Below are positions 49,691 to 62,559 of a stretch of DNA of 64,000 nt, piece by piece. Position 1 is the first letter of the stretch; every line of letters begins with the position of its first letter. Below the pieces are notes generated by a model that had not been told where the DNA came from, searched no databases, and saw only the letters and a list, made by a program, of their open reading frames with translations. The translations under genes were made by a program, and so were the position numbers. This DNA comes from Chroicocephalus ridibundus. Taxonomy: Eukaryota; Chordata; Aves; Charadriiformes; Laridae. Location: NCBI RefSeq assembly GCF_963924245.1, contig NC_086285.1:86534889-86598888 (forward strand). Reading direction: 5' to 3'.

Positions 49691-52600
49691 TACTGAGTTT
49701 GCATTGGATGATATTCTTAGGCTGATATGCTACTGTCTAGTACTGCACTACTACTGGAGCATATCTTAATGGAAACACTTAATTTACACCTTTTCAAGGT
49801 TGCTTTACTCCATTTGCTCTGTCCATTATGCTTGGGAGAAGGATTTTGTGTTGTGTTCTGTGAGTGATCAGATCTAGGAAGGAAGTAATTTGCAGAATAT
49901 TTTTCACATGAAGCATCCTGTTATTTGCCACACAGACTGGAGGGTTGGGTTTTTTATTGGTTGAAAAGCTTGTGATCATAACAAATACTGTTGTATGAAA
50001 AGAGTTGCAGACAGGCTCTCTGGCAGATGAGGTTTTCAACTGATGTCAGCTTTCAGAGAAGGGAAATGGAAGAGTAAAATAATTTACAGTGAGGAGTATC
50101 CTGTTTATTAAGTGAAATGTGTAGTAGTTGCTCTTTCTGTAAGTTTTTTAGATATGAACCTGTACAGAGTTTATTCCAAAGAACATTATCTCTCTCAGAG
50201 CAGATAGAAAATATGGTTGAAATGTCATTTGAAAGAGAAAGGTTTAATCTCCTTTCCAAATATTAATTAAAACCAGTATTCCTGACAAATAGTGCTACCT
50301 AAACTCCTACAGAACCTGGGGATCCAACATATCTTTATATTGAGAAATTTTAAAGGCTAGGCATATCCTGACACCTTTTAAAAACATTTTATTTTATAAC
50401 ACTGCTTTCCCTTTTCCATAGCTCATAAAAATGTTATTAGACTGAGGCAATTTGTGAAAAGGCTGTATTGTGATTACGAACTGTGGACTATGACTGGTGA
50501 ACCGTATAGTATTTGTTGCTCTTCTTTCTCTTTTTCTTACTCTCAGAATGATAATTTATGTTAGGTGTACCAAGTCACTCAATTGTGTGTCTTTATGTAC
50601 GTTTGAATGATGAGGAGCATCTTACATACTTAAACCCCCGTATTCCTTCTTAAGTTTTAAAAGATTCCATTTATATTATTGTCTTTGGTCTCTTAGCATA
50701 AAAAGGTGCCAACAGTAGTGCCATGTATGTACAATATGTTTCTGTATGTTATTTCCAAGAAACAGGAGAACAGTAACACCTTTACACTATACTTTTACAT
50801 TTGTCCTGGAAATTAAAGAATAGTCTTTGTCTTAGTGCATTACGATGAATTTTTTGTGAGGCCTTACTATGAAAGGAGAAAATATAATTCAACCAATTAA
50901 ATTGCCTGTAACAGAGAAACTTCTAATATCTAGTGGATAATTATAACTTGAAATAGTGTGTACTGTTTGCTCAAATAGCTGTATAAAATTTATGGGGTCT
51001 GTACTGGCTAATGAACAAAGTGAAGCAGGTAATAATATCAGTCGTTGAACTCTTTTGCAGTATTTCAGATAGCATTTCTTCTACCAGTGGAACCTATTTC
51101 TTGATGAGGACCTGAATATGTATTTCCTAGATATTCCAGTTCCAAATGTCGCCTATTAGAGCAGCTTGTGCATAATAAAGATCATGATCAGGTCTTTTAC
51201 TGGATAGGTAACAGACTATTTTATGCGTTAGTCATCCTTGGTCCTCATTGAGTATTGCTGTGTTTAGTGATACTCTGATCACTTTGCAAATAAAACGATC
51301 AGGTAGTATTTAGCTGTACACAAGAGGGTGTTTCACCGGTAAAGGGAAAGACCTGAGCTTAATTCTGATTCAACCAGTGTGGTTATGGATATCTCATTTG
51401 CAGTAATTTCTTCTGTAAAAATCTTCTATCAATGTTTTGTTGATACCTGATCTGAGATTAATTTAGTTAGATTCCTTTTATGGTCTTTATTTTGAGATTC
51501 TTCCATAAAGAGGGGACGAATCACCTGTAAGCGGTGGTTTTATTTCTTGAATGTTTTGCATGTCTGTTAAGAATTATCTCCACACGCCAATAAATTTTAA
51601 CTAAAATACGGATTGTATCTCTCACATCTTCTTAGCGTCATTGTATGCATGTTTCTAGTCTCATTTTGGAAAGAGCTGATGCATCTTCAGGTTGTATTTC
51701 GACACATTGCCATTTAGAAAAAACAGGTACAAAATTCTTGACATATTCTACACAGTGGAAATTCTGTGTGTGGAATGGCTTCATATATTTCTTCAGAAAT
51801 CTAACTTTGTGGTTTTATTTGAATAATGAAGGAATTTCATAGATTTTCTTTCAGTAAGTTACAAAACAGAAAAAGTAATTTCGTACATAGCTACTTCCTT
51901 TACAGGTTGTAACCAGGAGGACACTTTTCTCATGTTTTAGATTTAATATTCTAAAATTGAGTTGTGTGTTCAACATTCATACATCATGTATGCCATAGTC
52001 TGGATTCCATCCCAATTAGTTAAATCTTAAATTTTAGACAGAGTAAAGACAATCTGGGATTTATATTTAAATATCTTTTATGTTAGTACACTGCTGCAGC
52101 ATGTAAAGGATCTCAATCTAATAATACATACTCTCTGTGTATGTATGTGTATCCTGCCCTCCTCCATTGCTAACACCTTTTATACCATTGGCCAGTTCTT
52201 GCCAAATTCCACAGATGGTTAGAAGTCTCAAGGATATGAAGTTTCCTATAAATTTTACAAAAATAAGTACTGTTTCTAGGCGAAAAGACTGCTGTGTGAT
52301 AACACCTTCTACTAAGTATCCCACAATCAGGAAACATCTTGAGTTATTTTGATTTTGGTTTTATGATACAGCTATGTATTTCTGAGCTTGTAGTGTTACG
52401 AAGTGTGTTTCTTTCTAGGGATGCTGTGAAAGAAGGTGCTAATTCTGTCACAAAGGGACAGTCTTCAAAGTTAAAATGGTTTGCAATTAAAAGGACTTCA
52501 ACTGATGTATTTTTCTCATTTCTGCTGTAAATATATGATTGGATAAAAATTTTCTATACGAGTTAATTCCATTTTTGCAAATTTTCTAATATACCAGTGG

Positions 52601-55529
52601 AAAATTGTGCAAGGAAATTTTTTTTTTTTCTGTTTCATTCCTGGACTATAAGCTATTCAGTGTTATAACAGAGTGGCTGGCCAAAATGGTGAAGTTATTC
52701 TTGAACTATGCTAGTACCTCTGAAAGGAGATTTTGTTATTTGCTTTATCAGACTTTATTGAACCTTCTGGGGGATTATTATGATTATTTTCTTGTTCTCT
52801 TACAGTATGCTTATATATGAGAAATAGCTGAAACTGCTATGTAGCAGCTTTTAAATGCAATTTGTAAAGCAGAGTTAGAAAACATCATCAAGAAGTCTAA
52901 GTAAAATCCTATTCTGAATAAAATGCTGATAATTGAAAAATTATTCTAGATACCTAAAGTATTTAGAACCTCCCAATATGAGAATACAGTAACAACATAT
53001 GCTTTAACTGCAGAAAAAAGTCTCAAAATCAAGTGAGAGTATTGTTTTCATCTTTGACTATCAGGTGAAGGCAGTCATACTTGGGAACGTGGGTATAGGA
53101 GGGAGAAACTGTAAGAAGGATGACAATATTTGGACTGTTAAGATAAGAATTTTATAAGCTTATGGAAAATAATGTTAGGAAAACATTTTCATCATGTGGA
53201 ACACCAGTTTACTGCCATATACATATTTATGATACATTCTTTTTGGAGGTATTAATTAAACAATATTAATGTGTAGGTTTTTTCTTAGATGCAAACAAAA
53301 GATGATGCCTCTGCAACTGTTGTTCAGTACAGTGAACTACAAATATAGGCAGGAGTCACTTCATGATGTCTCGATAGCAAGCGTAATATAGCACTATCAC
53401 CAAAACGCACCAATGAAAGACTTTGATAGTCACTTACTAAAAGTCAAAGATGGGTGACACAAAACGTAAAGACAGTTCGATTTAAATACTAGTTTGTTCA
53501 GCACTGTAGTGATAGATGGTGTTTGAGCAGAAGATGGAGGACCGTATGCACTAGGGAACTGTAGTTCACTGACTACCAAGTGAAAAAAGACTGAGTTCCC
53601 AGAATCGAGCTCTAACAACAAACTTGTTCTGGATATAGGATGAGAAATTAATAGATTTTGCATGTGTATGTGTGGGGAAGTGTATTTATATATATATTTT
53701 TTAATGCCTGAACACAAGTACAGGTGAAAATAGGAGAAACCCTGACTCAAGGAGCTGGAATTTTGTCCTATAAAGGACAATGATTTAGAATTATTTCAGT
53801 GAATAAATATTTGCAAGACAATGTTCTGATTTTTTTTTATAGTTAAGAATATCAGAGCTTGAAAAACTTTGAAGTTTTCAAATCATAATTTAAAGTGACA
53901 AAGCTCTTGCTATTTGTCTTTTGAAAACACAACTTAAGGACCTATATCATTTAGACATTGTTAAAAAAACTTTCACCACTCAAGTCATGGCATTTCATTT
54001 ACATGACCCCACAAGGATTAGCACGGAATTTTTTTCTTTGTCTTCCTCACTAGTGGGGGAGTTTGAAAGATTCCTGTTTAATGTAAACTTTCATTATTAT
54101 TTATTAATTCTGTGCTTAAATTACATAACCAGGAAACTCAGACTTTTCAGTGAATGGCCCATTGGTGAGGATTCTGCTGTAACTAACTACTTTCAGTAAG
54201 ATAGTACTTGCTGTAAGCCAGAAGGTGAGCCTGATGCTTATTCTGTTTGTGAGTACCTGAAAACTTCCATTTTGGATTTCACTGTACTTGACAACAATTA
54301 CTTCTTTCTTTGGTCATAATGGTCTGTGTGTTCAAGGGAACAGAAACCTTGAATTAAAATTATCCTTGTGACAGTACATTTTACTTCTACTTTTTGGGAA
54401 ATGTTTTACATTAGAATGTTAATTGAGTATCTCCAGCTAGACCTCTGCAAAATGATATCACTTCAGTCTCAATGGAAATGGAATAGTTGTTTACTTTCTT
54501 TTCTAACCCTGAGCTGTATATGTTGGCAAATAAACAATTTAAACCCTTGAACTTTGTAAATTATCAGCTAAAACATTTAATCGTCTCAGAATTTGCTTTA
54601 ACAGCTATTGTTGGATGATCCACTCTAACCAAACGTATCAACCTTGGGTATTCAGGAGGTTTACATTAAATAAGATTATTTCTGTAGCCAACTGTGTAAG
54701 AGATGCCTTTGACTGATTAGCTGCACTTTTATCACCAATGTAAAACAGCAAATGAATAAAGCGATAATGAACTGTGTATTTATCAAGCAGCCACTGTAAT
54801 AGTGTTGATTTCAATACCTTGTTTAGCTGATGAACTGATTTTTCTCCATTCCCTCTGGAGTGCAATTTATATAAACCAATAAGCTTCTTTGCAGGCACCC
54901 TGCTAAATGCATTGCTTGCATGATTTCAGTATTGTGATGTTTCTTAATACCCAAAATGGCAATAAATTATGCATCTCAACACTGAAATATTTAGTTTTTC
55001 CAGACTTCTGATAACAAAGCTAGTACTTTATAAATAGATGGATGCAACTTGGACAAACATAGATAAAAACTTTTTGAGATTTAATTTGACTGTTGTGTTC
55101 CACTTACTGTCTGAGTGCCTAAAAATAAAAATTACAAACTTCATTTTCAACCCTGGGTTGTAGAATGGGCTTCAAGTATATCCAAAAGCCTCTTTTTTCA
55201 GCCTGGATTTGGATACACTATTTGCCATCCCTTAAGGTGTATATATTTCCTAATAACCTCTTTAACCTTGTTTGCATACCTACTATTTAGTATAAAAAAG
55301 CTTCTATTTATGAAGTAGGAAAGTAGTTTTGTATTTCTTTGTAATGCAAAGTTATTGCCGCATAAAAATATCTTGCTTCCTGCTCATGTGAAGTAATACC
55401 CTTTTCAAAAGTATTTAGTAAAAAATGTATCTGGAGAAAAAAGCCACCTAAAGTCTTGAGATTACGTTTTTTATCAACTACATGATGCATTTTAGAAAAG
55501 GAAGTATAAGTTTTTGAAGCCATTATATT
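49691..55529. other. AT-rich unique non-coding DNA
   Basis: No gene is recognised. A weak MIR-like word order at about 51330-51430 (GACCTGAGCTTAATTCTG ... TAATTTCTTCTGTAAAA) is too thin to call. A short TA microsatellite is at about 53685-53698. The largest open frame (116 codons, minus strand, 53430-53780) has no motif. Confidence 0.5.
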
Positions 55530-56205
55530 TCACAGAATCATAGATTATCCCGAGTTGGAAGGGACCCATGAGGATCATTGAGTCCAACTCCTGACTCCAC
55601 ACAGGGCAACCTAAAAGTTAAACCATATATCAAAGATCATTGTTCAAACACTTCTTGAACACTGACAGACTTGGGGCTACGATCGTTTTCCTGGGGAACT
55701 TGTTCCAGTGCTTGACCACCCTCTCAGTGAAGAACTTTTTCCTAATATCCGATCTGAACTTCCCTCGATGCTTTAAGCCATTTCCTGGCATCCTGTCACC
55801 GGACACCAGAGATAAGAGATCAGCACCTCCCTCTTTGTCCCCCTCATGAGGAAGTTGTAGGCAGCAATGAGGAGTCTTCTCTCCTCCCCTCTCAGTCTCC
55901 TCTTCTCTAAGCTGAAAAAACCTGGTATCCTCAGCTGCCCCTCATAAGTCATGACCTCTAGGCCTTTCATCATCTTCGTTGCCCTTCTTTGGACAGATTC
56001 TATTATATCCTTCTTATATGGTGGAGCCCAAAACTGCACACACCACTCGAGGTGAGGATGCCCCAATGCTGACCGTAGCGGGACAATCACTTTTTTCAGC
56101 TGGTTGGCTATACTATGCTTAATGCATCCCAGGATACGGTTGGTGTTTTTGGCTGGCAGCACACATTGTTGACTCATTGATTAACCAAAACCTCCATATC
56201 CCTTG
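55530..56205 (-). mobile_element. CR1 LINE fragment, minus strand
   Basis: It starts with the reverse of a CR1 3' end (CACAGAATCATAGATTATCC, GAGTTGGAAGGGACCCATGAGGATCATTG) and passes through the ORF2 C-terminus in antisense. On the minus strand, 56177-55773 spells QQCVLPAKNTNRILGCIKHS, LEWCVQFWAPPYKKD, ESVQRRATKMMKGLE and FFSLEKRRLRGEE, all CR1 ORF2 words; the PAKNTNRILGCI stretch is where the 5' truncation falls, at about 56180-56205. The frame is broken in the FKLK-to-end region. It is a 5'-truncated inactive copy of about 0.65 kb. Confidence 0.92.
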
Positions 56206-57626
56206 CACAAACATTGTGCAAGTGGATTATTTTTTTTCAGAATATAAACAAAATTTGTCTGAGAAAAATGGTTGGATAAAAACACTGTAGTTCATAACTT
56301 TTTGCCTATTGCCTATTGTTAATGCTGCTTAATATGTATCAAGAGCTTACTGCACTGTACAAGATGGAATAGCCTCTGCAATTGGGATCACCTGCTATAG
56401 AGGGAACAATGAGTTTTATGTAGAAAGTGTTGGGCAGAATAAATTCATTTTCTATCAAGCTTACCTCAGTAACTTGGTTTTCCACGGTTTTATTTGTTCA
56501 GCAAATCCATGTATTACTCCACATTTTTCTTCTCGCTAAAGAAGTAGCAACAGCAGTATGTTCAAATCTATTTTTAAGCTTTTTATTATGATTTCGATAT
56601 ACAAATACTGAGCTGGTGGCTGTGTAACTCTGTTGCTGCCCATATAGTTATAGATTTTTGCTGGTTGTGGTTCTGGTTCCTGAAGAGTTGATTTACATTA
56701 AATAGCCTTGACAAATATGATACAAGTATTGGGAGAATATAAGATAAACAGAATTCTTGGTAGTAGGTACATTTCAACTGAAATCTTCAATCTGTCTCAG
56801 TAGAGTCCGATTGACTTATTAAGTGAGCACCAGAGCACACTGCTCTGCTCTAAAAAGAGCACCTGCCCTTCTTTTGCTATATGGAGCAAGTAATTTATTC
56901 CAGCTCAGACAATAATTCATCTTATTTTCTCTGCTGTGCTCTGTACAGTTACTTGCTGATAGACTGAGTGAAGAAGCCAAGCATGCAGTTCGTCACTCCA
57001 TATTCTTTTTATCCTGCTTGACGAGGGAAAGGATGCTCTAATAAGTTGAGGCCCTATGAATGTCATATTCAATTCCCTGATCCAAAAGGTACTCTGGGGT
57101 TGTGAGGTTGGAGACCGCACAAATAAATAAGATAAAATCTATTTTGCAATAGAATGGGTTTGAAGTAGTAGCCAAATCATTCACTCTTGTCTTACACTTC
57201 TGCTCCTAGGGCAGCAACAGCACTGCCAGGGACAAGGGATGGACTTCTCAGAGTTGTCCTCTGTAGGGATCACCCCTGATTAACCACAGAAAGTTAGTCC
57301 AAATCTCAGCTTGAAGCACAACTGAAGGCTTATGCTGTGCCTCTGCAGCTCAGGTTTCCTCAGGTTTCTCCACAAGAAGGGAGATGACATTCTCACTGGT
57401 CTAGAATTGTACCCAATAATGAACCATGGTCGTGAATGTTATCACTCTGCTGATGTATTTAACATATGTATTTAAGGCATTTGAAAATAATTTAGGTATA
57501 ATGTACTTGCTATGCTTTCAATCTTCCCGTTCTGTGACTCAGGAAAGAACGTGCATTTATGTATATCATATTTTAGATTTGCATTGTTAAGGCCACTGAA
57601 GCAAAAGTTTTGAAGACTGTGCTTTT

Positions 57627-57702
57627 AATATATATATGTGTGTGTGTGTATAAATATATATATATATATCTATCTCCCAATGTTGATATATCTCTCTCTC
57701 TC
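57627..57702. repeat. Compound TA/TG/TA microsatellite with TC run
   Basis: (TA)n, then (TG)n, then (TA)n at 57627-57669, and a TCTCTCTC run at about 57691-57702. Such tracts are length-variable. Confidence 0.85.
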
Positions 57703-57722
57703 CCTATATGGTAGCCAAAGAG

Positions 57723-57764
57723 GCTACAATGCTACTATATAAAAATATATAATAGCATTGTAGC
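57723..57764. repeat. Hairpin with 19-bp arms, one mismatch, 4-base loop
   Basis: Arm 57723-57741 (GCTACAATGCTACTATATA) pairs with 57746-57764 (TATATAATAGCATTGTAGC) around a loop of AAAA; the only mismatch is 57735/57752. In a plus-strand transcript the mismatch is C/A, in a minus-strand transcript it would be G/U. A 4-base loop and 19-bp stem are small for a microRNA precursor. It lies 20 bases from the microsatellite. Confidence 0.8.
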
Positions 57765-59228
57765 ATGTTTGGGATTTGCATGTGTGTGACTTCCCAATGT
57801 TTCAGAATGATATGCAGCTCCCATTAATCAAAATATTTTTTCATTTGAATCTGATTGTTAAATATTAATGCCTCATGAGGTTTTAGCTCCTGTTATTTAA
57901 ACTACTGCGCTGTGTACCCTGCACATTTGCAATGGACTGCTTGGTGTTACAGGAAAGGACAAGTTCTTTCCTTGCTCAAGAAATCATTTATGTGTCTGTA
58001 GTCATCACAGATCTTATGAGACTGTTCCTTATTCTTCAGAAAACAGTCATTTGTGCAGTTATTGGGCTGTTTTTTTCCTCTCCATCATTGAAAAGCACGA
58101 TAAAGCTCTCGGTTTTTTCTCATTGCCATTATTAAAGAATCCGTAGATATACTCAACGAGGTTGACTAGTAGTTGTTGGTTCCTTTACAGAAAGTAAGAA
58201 GTGGATGTTGGATTTGTACTTGCACACTATGTTAAAATCAGATTGGTGAAGTTTCAGTGGGTAAGAAAAAGAGGGTAAATAGAAAATTCTGATTTAGCAA
58301 GTGAAAATGATTGGAGGATATGTGAGTATTAGGCTGGTTTGATATTTATATATGGAAATGAGAATAATTAGCATTCTCACAATTAGGTTTAAGAATAGTT
58401 CTGGATATGCCATCTCTGTTGTCCAAGATAAGTACATGAGATATACCGAAACAAGGAAATAGGAAAGCTCTCTTTGTCAGTCACGTGCTGTAACCATCTG
58501 AAAGAAAAATATCTTGCAGAATGAAAAATTAGAACAAACAGAAAGGACTATGGAATGAACTTTCCACTTAATTTCCATAGCAACCAATAAAACCAAATGT
58601 TTCACTGCTGTATGTCACCTTCGAGATAGGCAATTGCAACTTATGAGGTCTAATTTGAAAGAAAGGTCAAATTCAATACTTTTTGTTTAGAAAAAAAAAA
58701 AGTGAGAGAAATCCTGGTATTCTAAATACTAGTTATGAACACCTTTTCCTATACAATGCATAAATATAACAATATGTAAAATATTATATTTGTGTTCCAA
58801 AATAGATACTTTTTGTTCATTTCCAGAATGCTTGTTGTAGTAATGTTAGCATTGTAGAACAAGAGAATTATTCCCACTTGTATGAGGAGTTGTTGTTCTT
58901 GATTCTGAAGGTGAAATAAGATTCAAGTGAGAGTTTACGGTATTGGCCCCGGATTTCATAAAACATAGTACCAAACTTTACAAAACAAGGAGAATGAAAT
59001 ACAAGGAGTGTTTTAGCTACATTTTTGAGATCATCAGCTACTCCGACAGAGTATGTAACACTTCTACTAAGTTTTGAAAAGCTCCTGTCATCAATTTATC
59101 AATTTGCTGCTATTCTACTGAAAGACAGTGTAGCCAAGTTAACACGAAGGCAAAAATGGCATCTGCAGGACATATCTTGTAGCAACAGTGGAAACTTGTA
59201 AGTGAAGAATAGATCTCAGGAAGGTGAT

Positions 59229-59286
59229 ATTTTTTGGTGTGTGGGTTTTTTTGGGGGTTTGTTTGTTTGTTTTTTGGGGGGGTGTT
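59229..59286. repeat. T/G-rich low-complexity tract
   Basis: TTTTTTGGTGTGTGGG, then GGGGGTTTGTTTGTTTG and a final G run: about 58 bases of T and G only. It is the last clear member of the class in the window. Confidence 0.7.
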
Positions 59287-61752
59287 AATGTTCTGTGTCA
59301 CACAATCTCATAAATATGAAGGGATAGCTTTTAGTTATCACCTTTATCACATTGTTTCAGGCTTTTATCAGAACTGCTCACCCACACGGTCTGCAGCAAA
59401 TACCCAACAGTTCACATCCTTCAAAATACCCAAAGATTTGCTGTTTATTTTTTTTATTCATATATTAATTTGTGGAGAGTTATGCTAGCATCTATCTCAA
59501 GTTTAAATAAAGTTGCAGTTTGGGGTACCCATTTAGTACTGTAAGTGAACTGTTGGTAGCGTAACACATTTTTGTCCATAGCTGATTTGATTATTCACTA
59601 TGGCTTTTAGTACATCATAGGAAGTGCAGGGTTTTGTACAAACAAGTTTCCTTTCAGATCAGAATGAGTTGAAAAGAGGCATAATGCCATATATAATTAT
59701 TATTTTAGAAAATGTGAAATATATCACTGTTGTAAAATTAATCTGCCTCCTCAATGAATGCACTAAAGAATCTGTTCTATTTTGAGGATTGTTTTTTCTG
59801 CAATTAACTGAGTACTTGGAACAAATGGCTTGTTCTTTTCTGCATCCTATGCATAAAATAATTCACCATGTCACTGACACGCTTTATTTTCGGAGCCATC
59901 ACAGAGTATTTCAATTCCATTCCCTATAACATTGTGGGAGTTAATGCATTCGTTTTGTCTGAGCTGGAGCTATACCTTGTGCCAGATCACACATTTCACG
60001 ATGCCAGCCAAGGAGATAATTTAGTAGGATGGTTTTTGCATACTAAGAAGCAGTCTAAGAACATTTTCACTCCTTTAAGTATTCGATTCATGCCTTGTCA
60101 CTAATTATGAAGATAGAAAACAGATACCTTAAGCTCTTGGCATTTATCCAGCTCAGCCATTCATTTTGGAGCACTGAGCAGCGTGGGTTCTGGTAGGGTG
60201 CTCTGATTGCTATCAAAATCCCAAGCTATAGTAGAGGTGCTTAACATTAACGTTAGAGTCACATGTAGAAAAAGCGGGTGTTTTCTTATTACCAGCCTGA
60301 AAACTATGAATGCATCAAATTTTTGCAGCCAATTTTATCTCTTAGCAGAACAGTAATGTGATAAGTAGCATTCTTACAATGTTACATATCAGTTTTTATT
60401 GAGAAAAATAATTGAACATTATTTCTTTCTCTAAATTTATATGTGTCAGTGTAAAGTTTGCCCCACAAACACCTAAGTAGGTATATTATCTTTTGTTTTC
60501 CTTTAATTCTTTGTGTCTTAATAATGAGAGCTTTACTTGCAGCAGTAACTTTTTCTACAGTAGAGTATGTTTCCCACTTTGTCTAACTGTATTGCCTTTG
60601 TTCACTTCTCTGACTTTGAGTGGTCTAACAGAATGCAACTATATATTTTGAAAAATAATGCACCTTCTCCTGCATTAATGAATAAATAAATATAACCTTG
60701 CTGCTAGTCTGTGACAAGAGTACTACTAGGTATTCTAAGAATCCAATGAGGAAGAGCTTGAACCTTATAGACTATTAGATATTTGTTTGTTGTTATTTAA
60801 TATTGCTGATTTCTTCTTTTTATAATATTTTGTCACTGCTATACCTTGCATTTTCAAGTGTGGTATCAAAGCTTGTATATTTTTTCTTTGTTCTAACTTC
60901 TGATGGTCAAAGCTTGGGAGAAGATTGTTTTAGAACAAAATGAAAACTTCCAGAAAACATATTTTCAAGTCATTGAAATCATCAAATCATTGTTTTGTTG
61001 TTGTTGTTTTTAAGAATATGACTAATAAAATCTGTTTTCAAATATTTTGAAACAATCATGTTAAAATAACAAGATAATTACTTTTCAGATATAGATGTAG
61101 TCAACAGCAATTTCCTATGGAATTTATGCATTCTACAACAAAAGCATTCTAACCTGATTCAGCTGTAGCAATATATATGTTCATGCCAATGGCTACGTGA
61201 TAGAAACAGAGAGAGTTTTGTGACTTGGGACCAGTTCTCTGGAGTAATTTTCAAGATGATGGGAGTTACTCTTATCCTTGGCAAAATGCATAGGGCCCTG
61301 CTCATGAATTTACTCTTTGGCAATGACTCTTCATGATTATCTGAGCTGTTTCTCCTCAACATCCTGAATTATAGAATGGAACAAAACTTATTTCATTATT
61401 ATTATAATAACCTTAAAAATTTAAATTTTAAATAAAAAACTTTTCAGGTTGGTGTTATTCCATGTGAATGCTTAATAATGCAAAAAAAATGTTAGGCTGA
61501 CAAAATTCAGAATCCAGGATAAATTAAGAAGAAACTAAAATCTCTTAATTCTACAAAGCTTCTCAGGTGTGGAAGCCAAATTGTCTTAAACACTGCCTCC
61601 ATAAGGACTCAATCTTTTTTATTATTAGAGAATCTTGTAAGTATCAACATACTGGAAAGATAAGGCAAATTCAAGCCAATGATATAAGCATGTGCATTCC
61701 TAACTGTATTTTTTTTTCATTCCTTCTAAGAAACCTTATTCTTTAATTTCAG

Positions 61753-61832
61753 AATAGTCTTAATGTACAAGCGAGGAGTGAGACAGCTGAAGAGGTGGTT
61801 ATGAAAATTGAAACAGTTTATTATCTTGTAAG
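61753..61832 (+). other. Candidate internal exon, 80 bp
   Basis: The left boundary is a good acceptor: pyrimidine-rich CCTTATTCTTTAATTTCAG ending at 61752. The right boundary is a consensus-like donor, CTTGTAAG|GTACGTAT (61832/61833). One frame is open throughout (27 codons, ending MKIETVYYLV then a split codon); the other two have stops. The protein fragment matches nothing I recognise. If it belongs to the transcript starting in the CpG island the intron would be about 38 kb. Chance pairs of splice-like sites are common in 64 kb, so this is only a lead. Confidence 0.3.
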
Positions 61833-62532
61833 GTACGTATGTTCTCATTTATAATTGAAACATAGTAGTGCTTTGGGCTTCTTTTCTGGATTTTGTATGA
61901 CCTTATAATTAAAATTGAATTAGAAATATATCAAGGCGAATAAGAATGAAAGAGAAGGTACAATACAATAAAAAAATCTCAAGTTATTTTTATATAATGT
62001 GTGCGTAAGCAAAAATTTCGATGTATACTGGAGAGTTATGTTTTAAGTTACATTCTTTGCAATTCAGGGACCAAAAGAGTAAATATTATGGACTAACATT
62101 TGCAAATCACAGGACAGTTGAATTCAAATGCTGTGTTCAGCCAAGAACTGAAATTCCATCTGCTCAACTCAGTTTCATGCAAGTGCTCTGAGCTCATTAG
62201 AGTTAGCTTGATTGAACATTTCTTTTCCTTTCTTTAAAATCAGACATAGTATGATAAAGAAGTTGCAGGACCTATTTTAGAAGAGAAACAGCTAGACAGG
62301 AGGCCTTCTTAGTTAGTAGGTCGAGAACATTTGATTATAATGGGTTTTGAGGTTTACTTGTAGAATGTCTCCCTTTTATCTGTCCACCAAGAGTAATTGC
62401 CAAAATTGCTGGGACCATTGGGCAGTCAGCCATAGTTCCTGGCATCACAGCCACAGCTGCCTTTGACCTAGAACCTCAAGGGACCATATTTCAAATGAAA
62501 TTGTTTGCAGATTAGGAGTTTTACCCTTTTTT

Positions 62533-62559
62533 CCCGCGCCCCCCCCTCCCCCCCATCCC
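62533..62559. repeat. C-rich tract (G-rich on the minus strand)
   Basis: CCC, C8, C7 and CCC runs separated by 1-3 bases (62533-62559), G-quadruplex-prone on the minus strand. Isolated in AT-rich DNA. Confidence 0.75.

Noticed and set aside
51330..51430. MIR-like word order
   Set aside because: Only a few weakly similar words (AATTCTGATTCAACC, TTCTTCTGTAAAA); too little to call a repeat.
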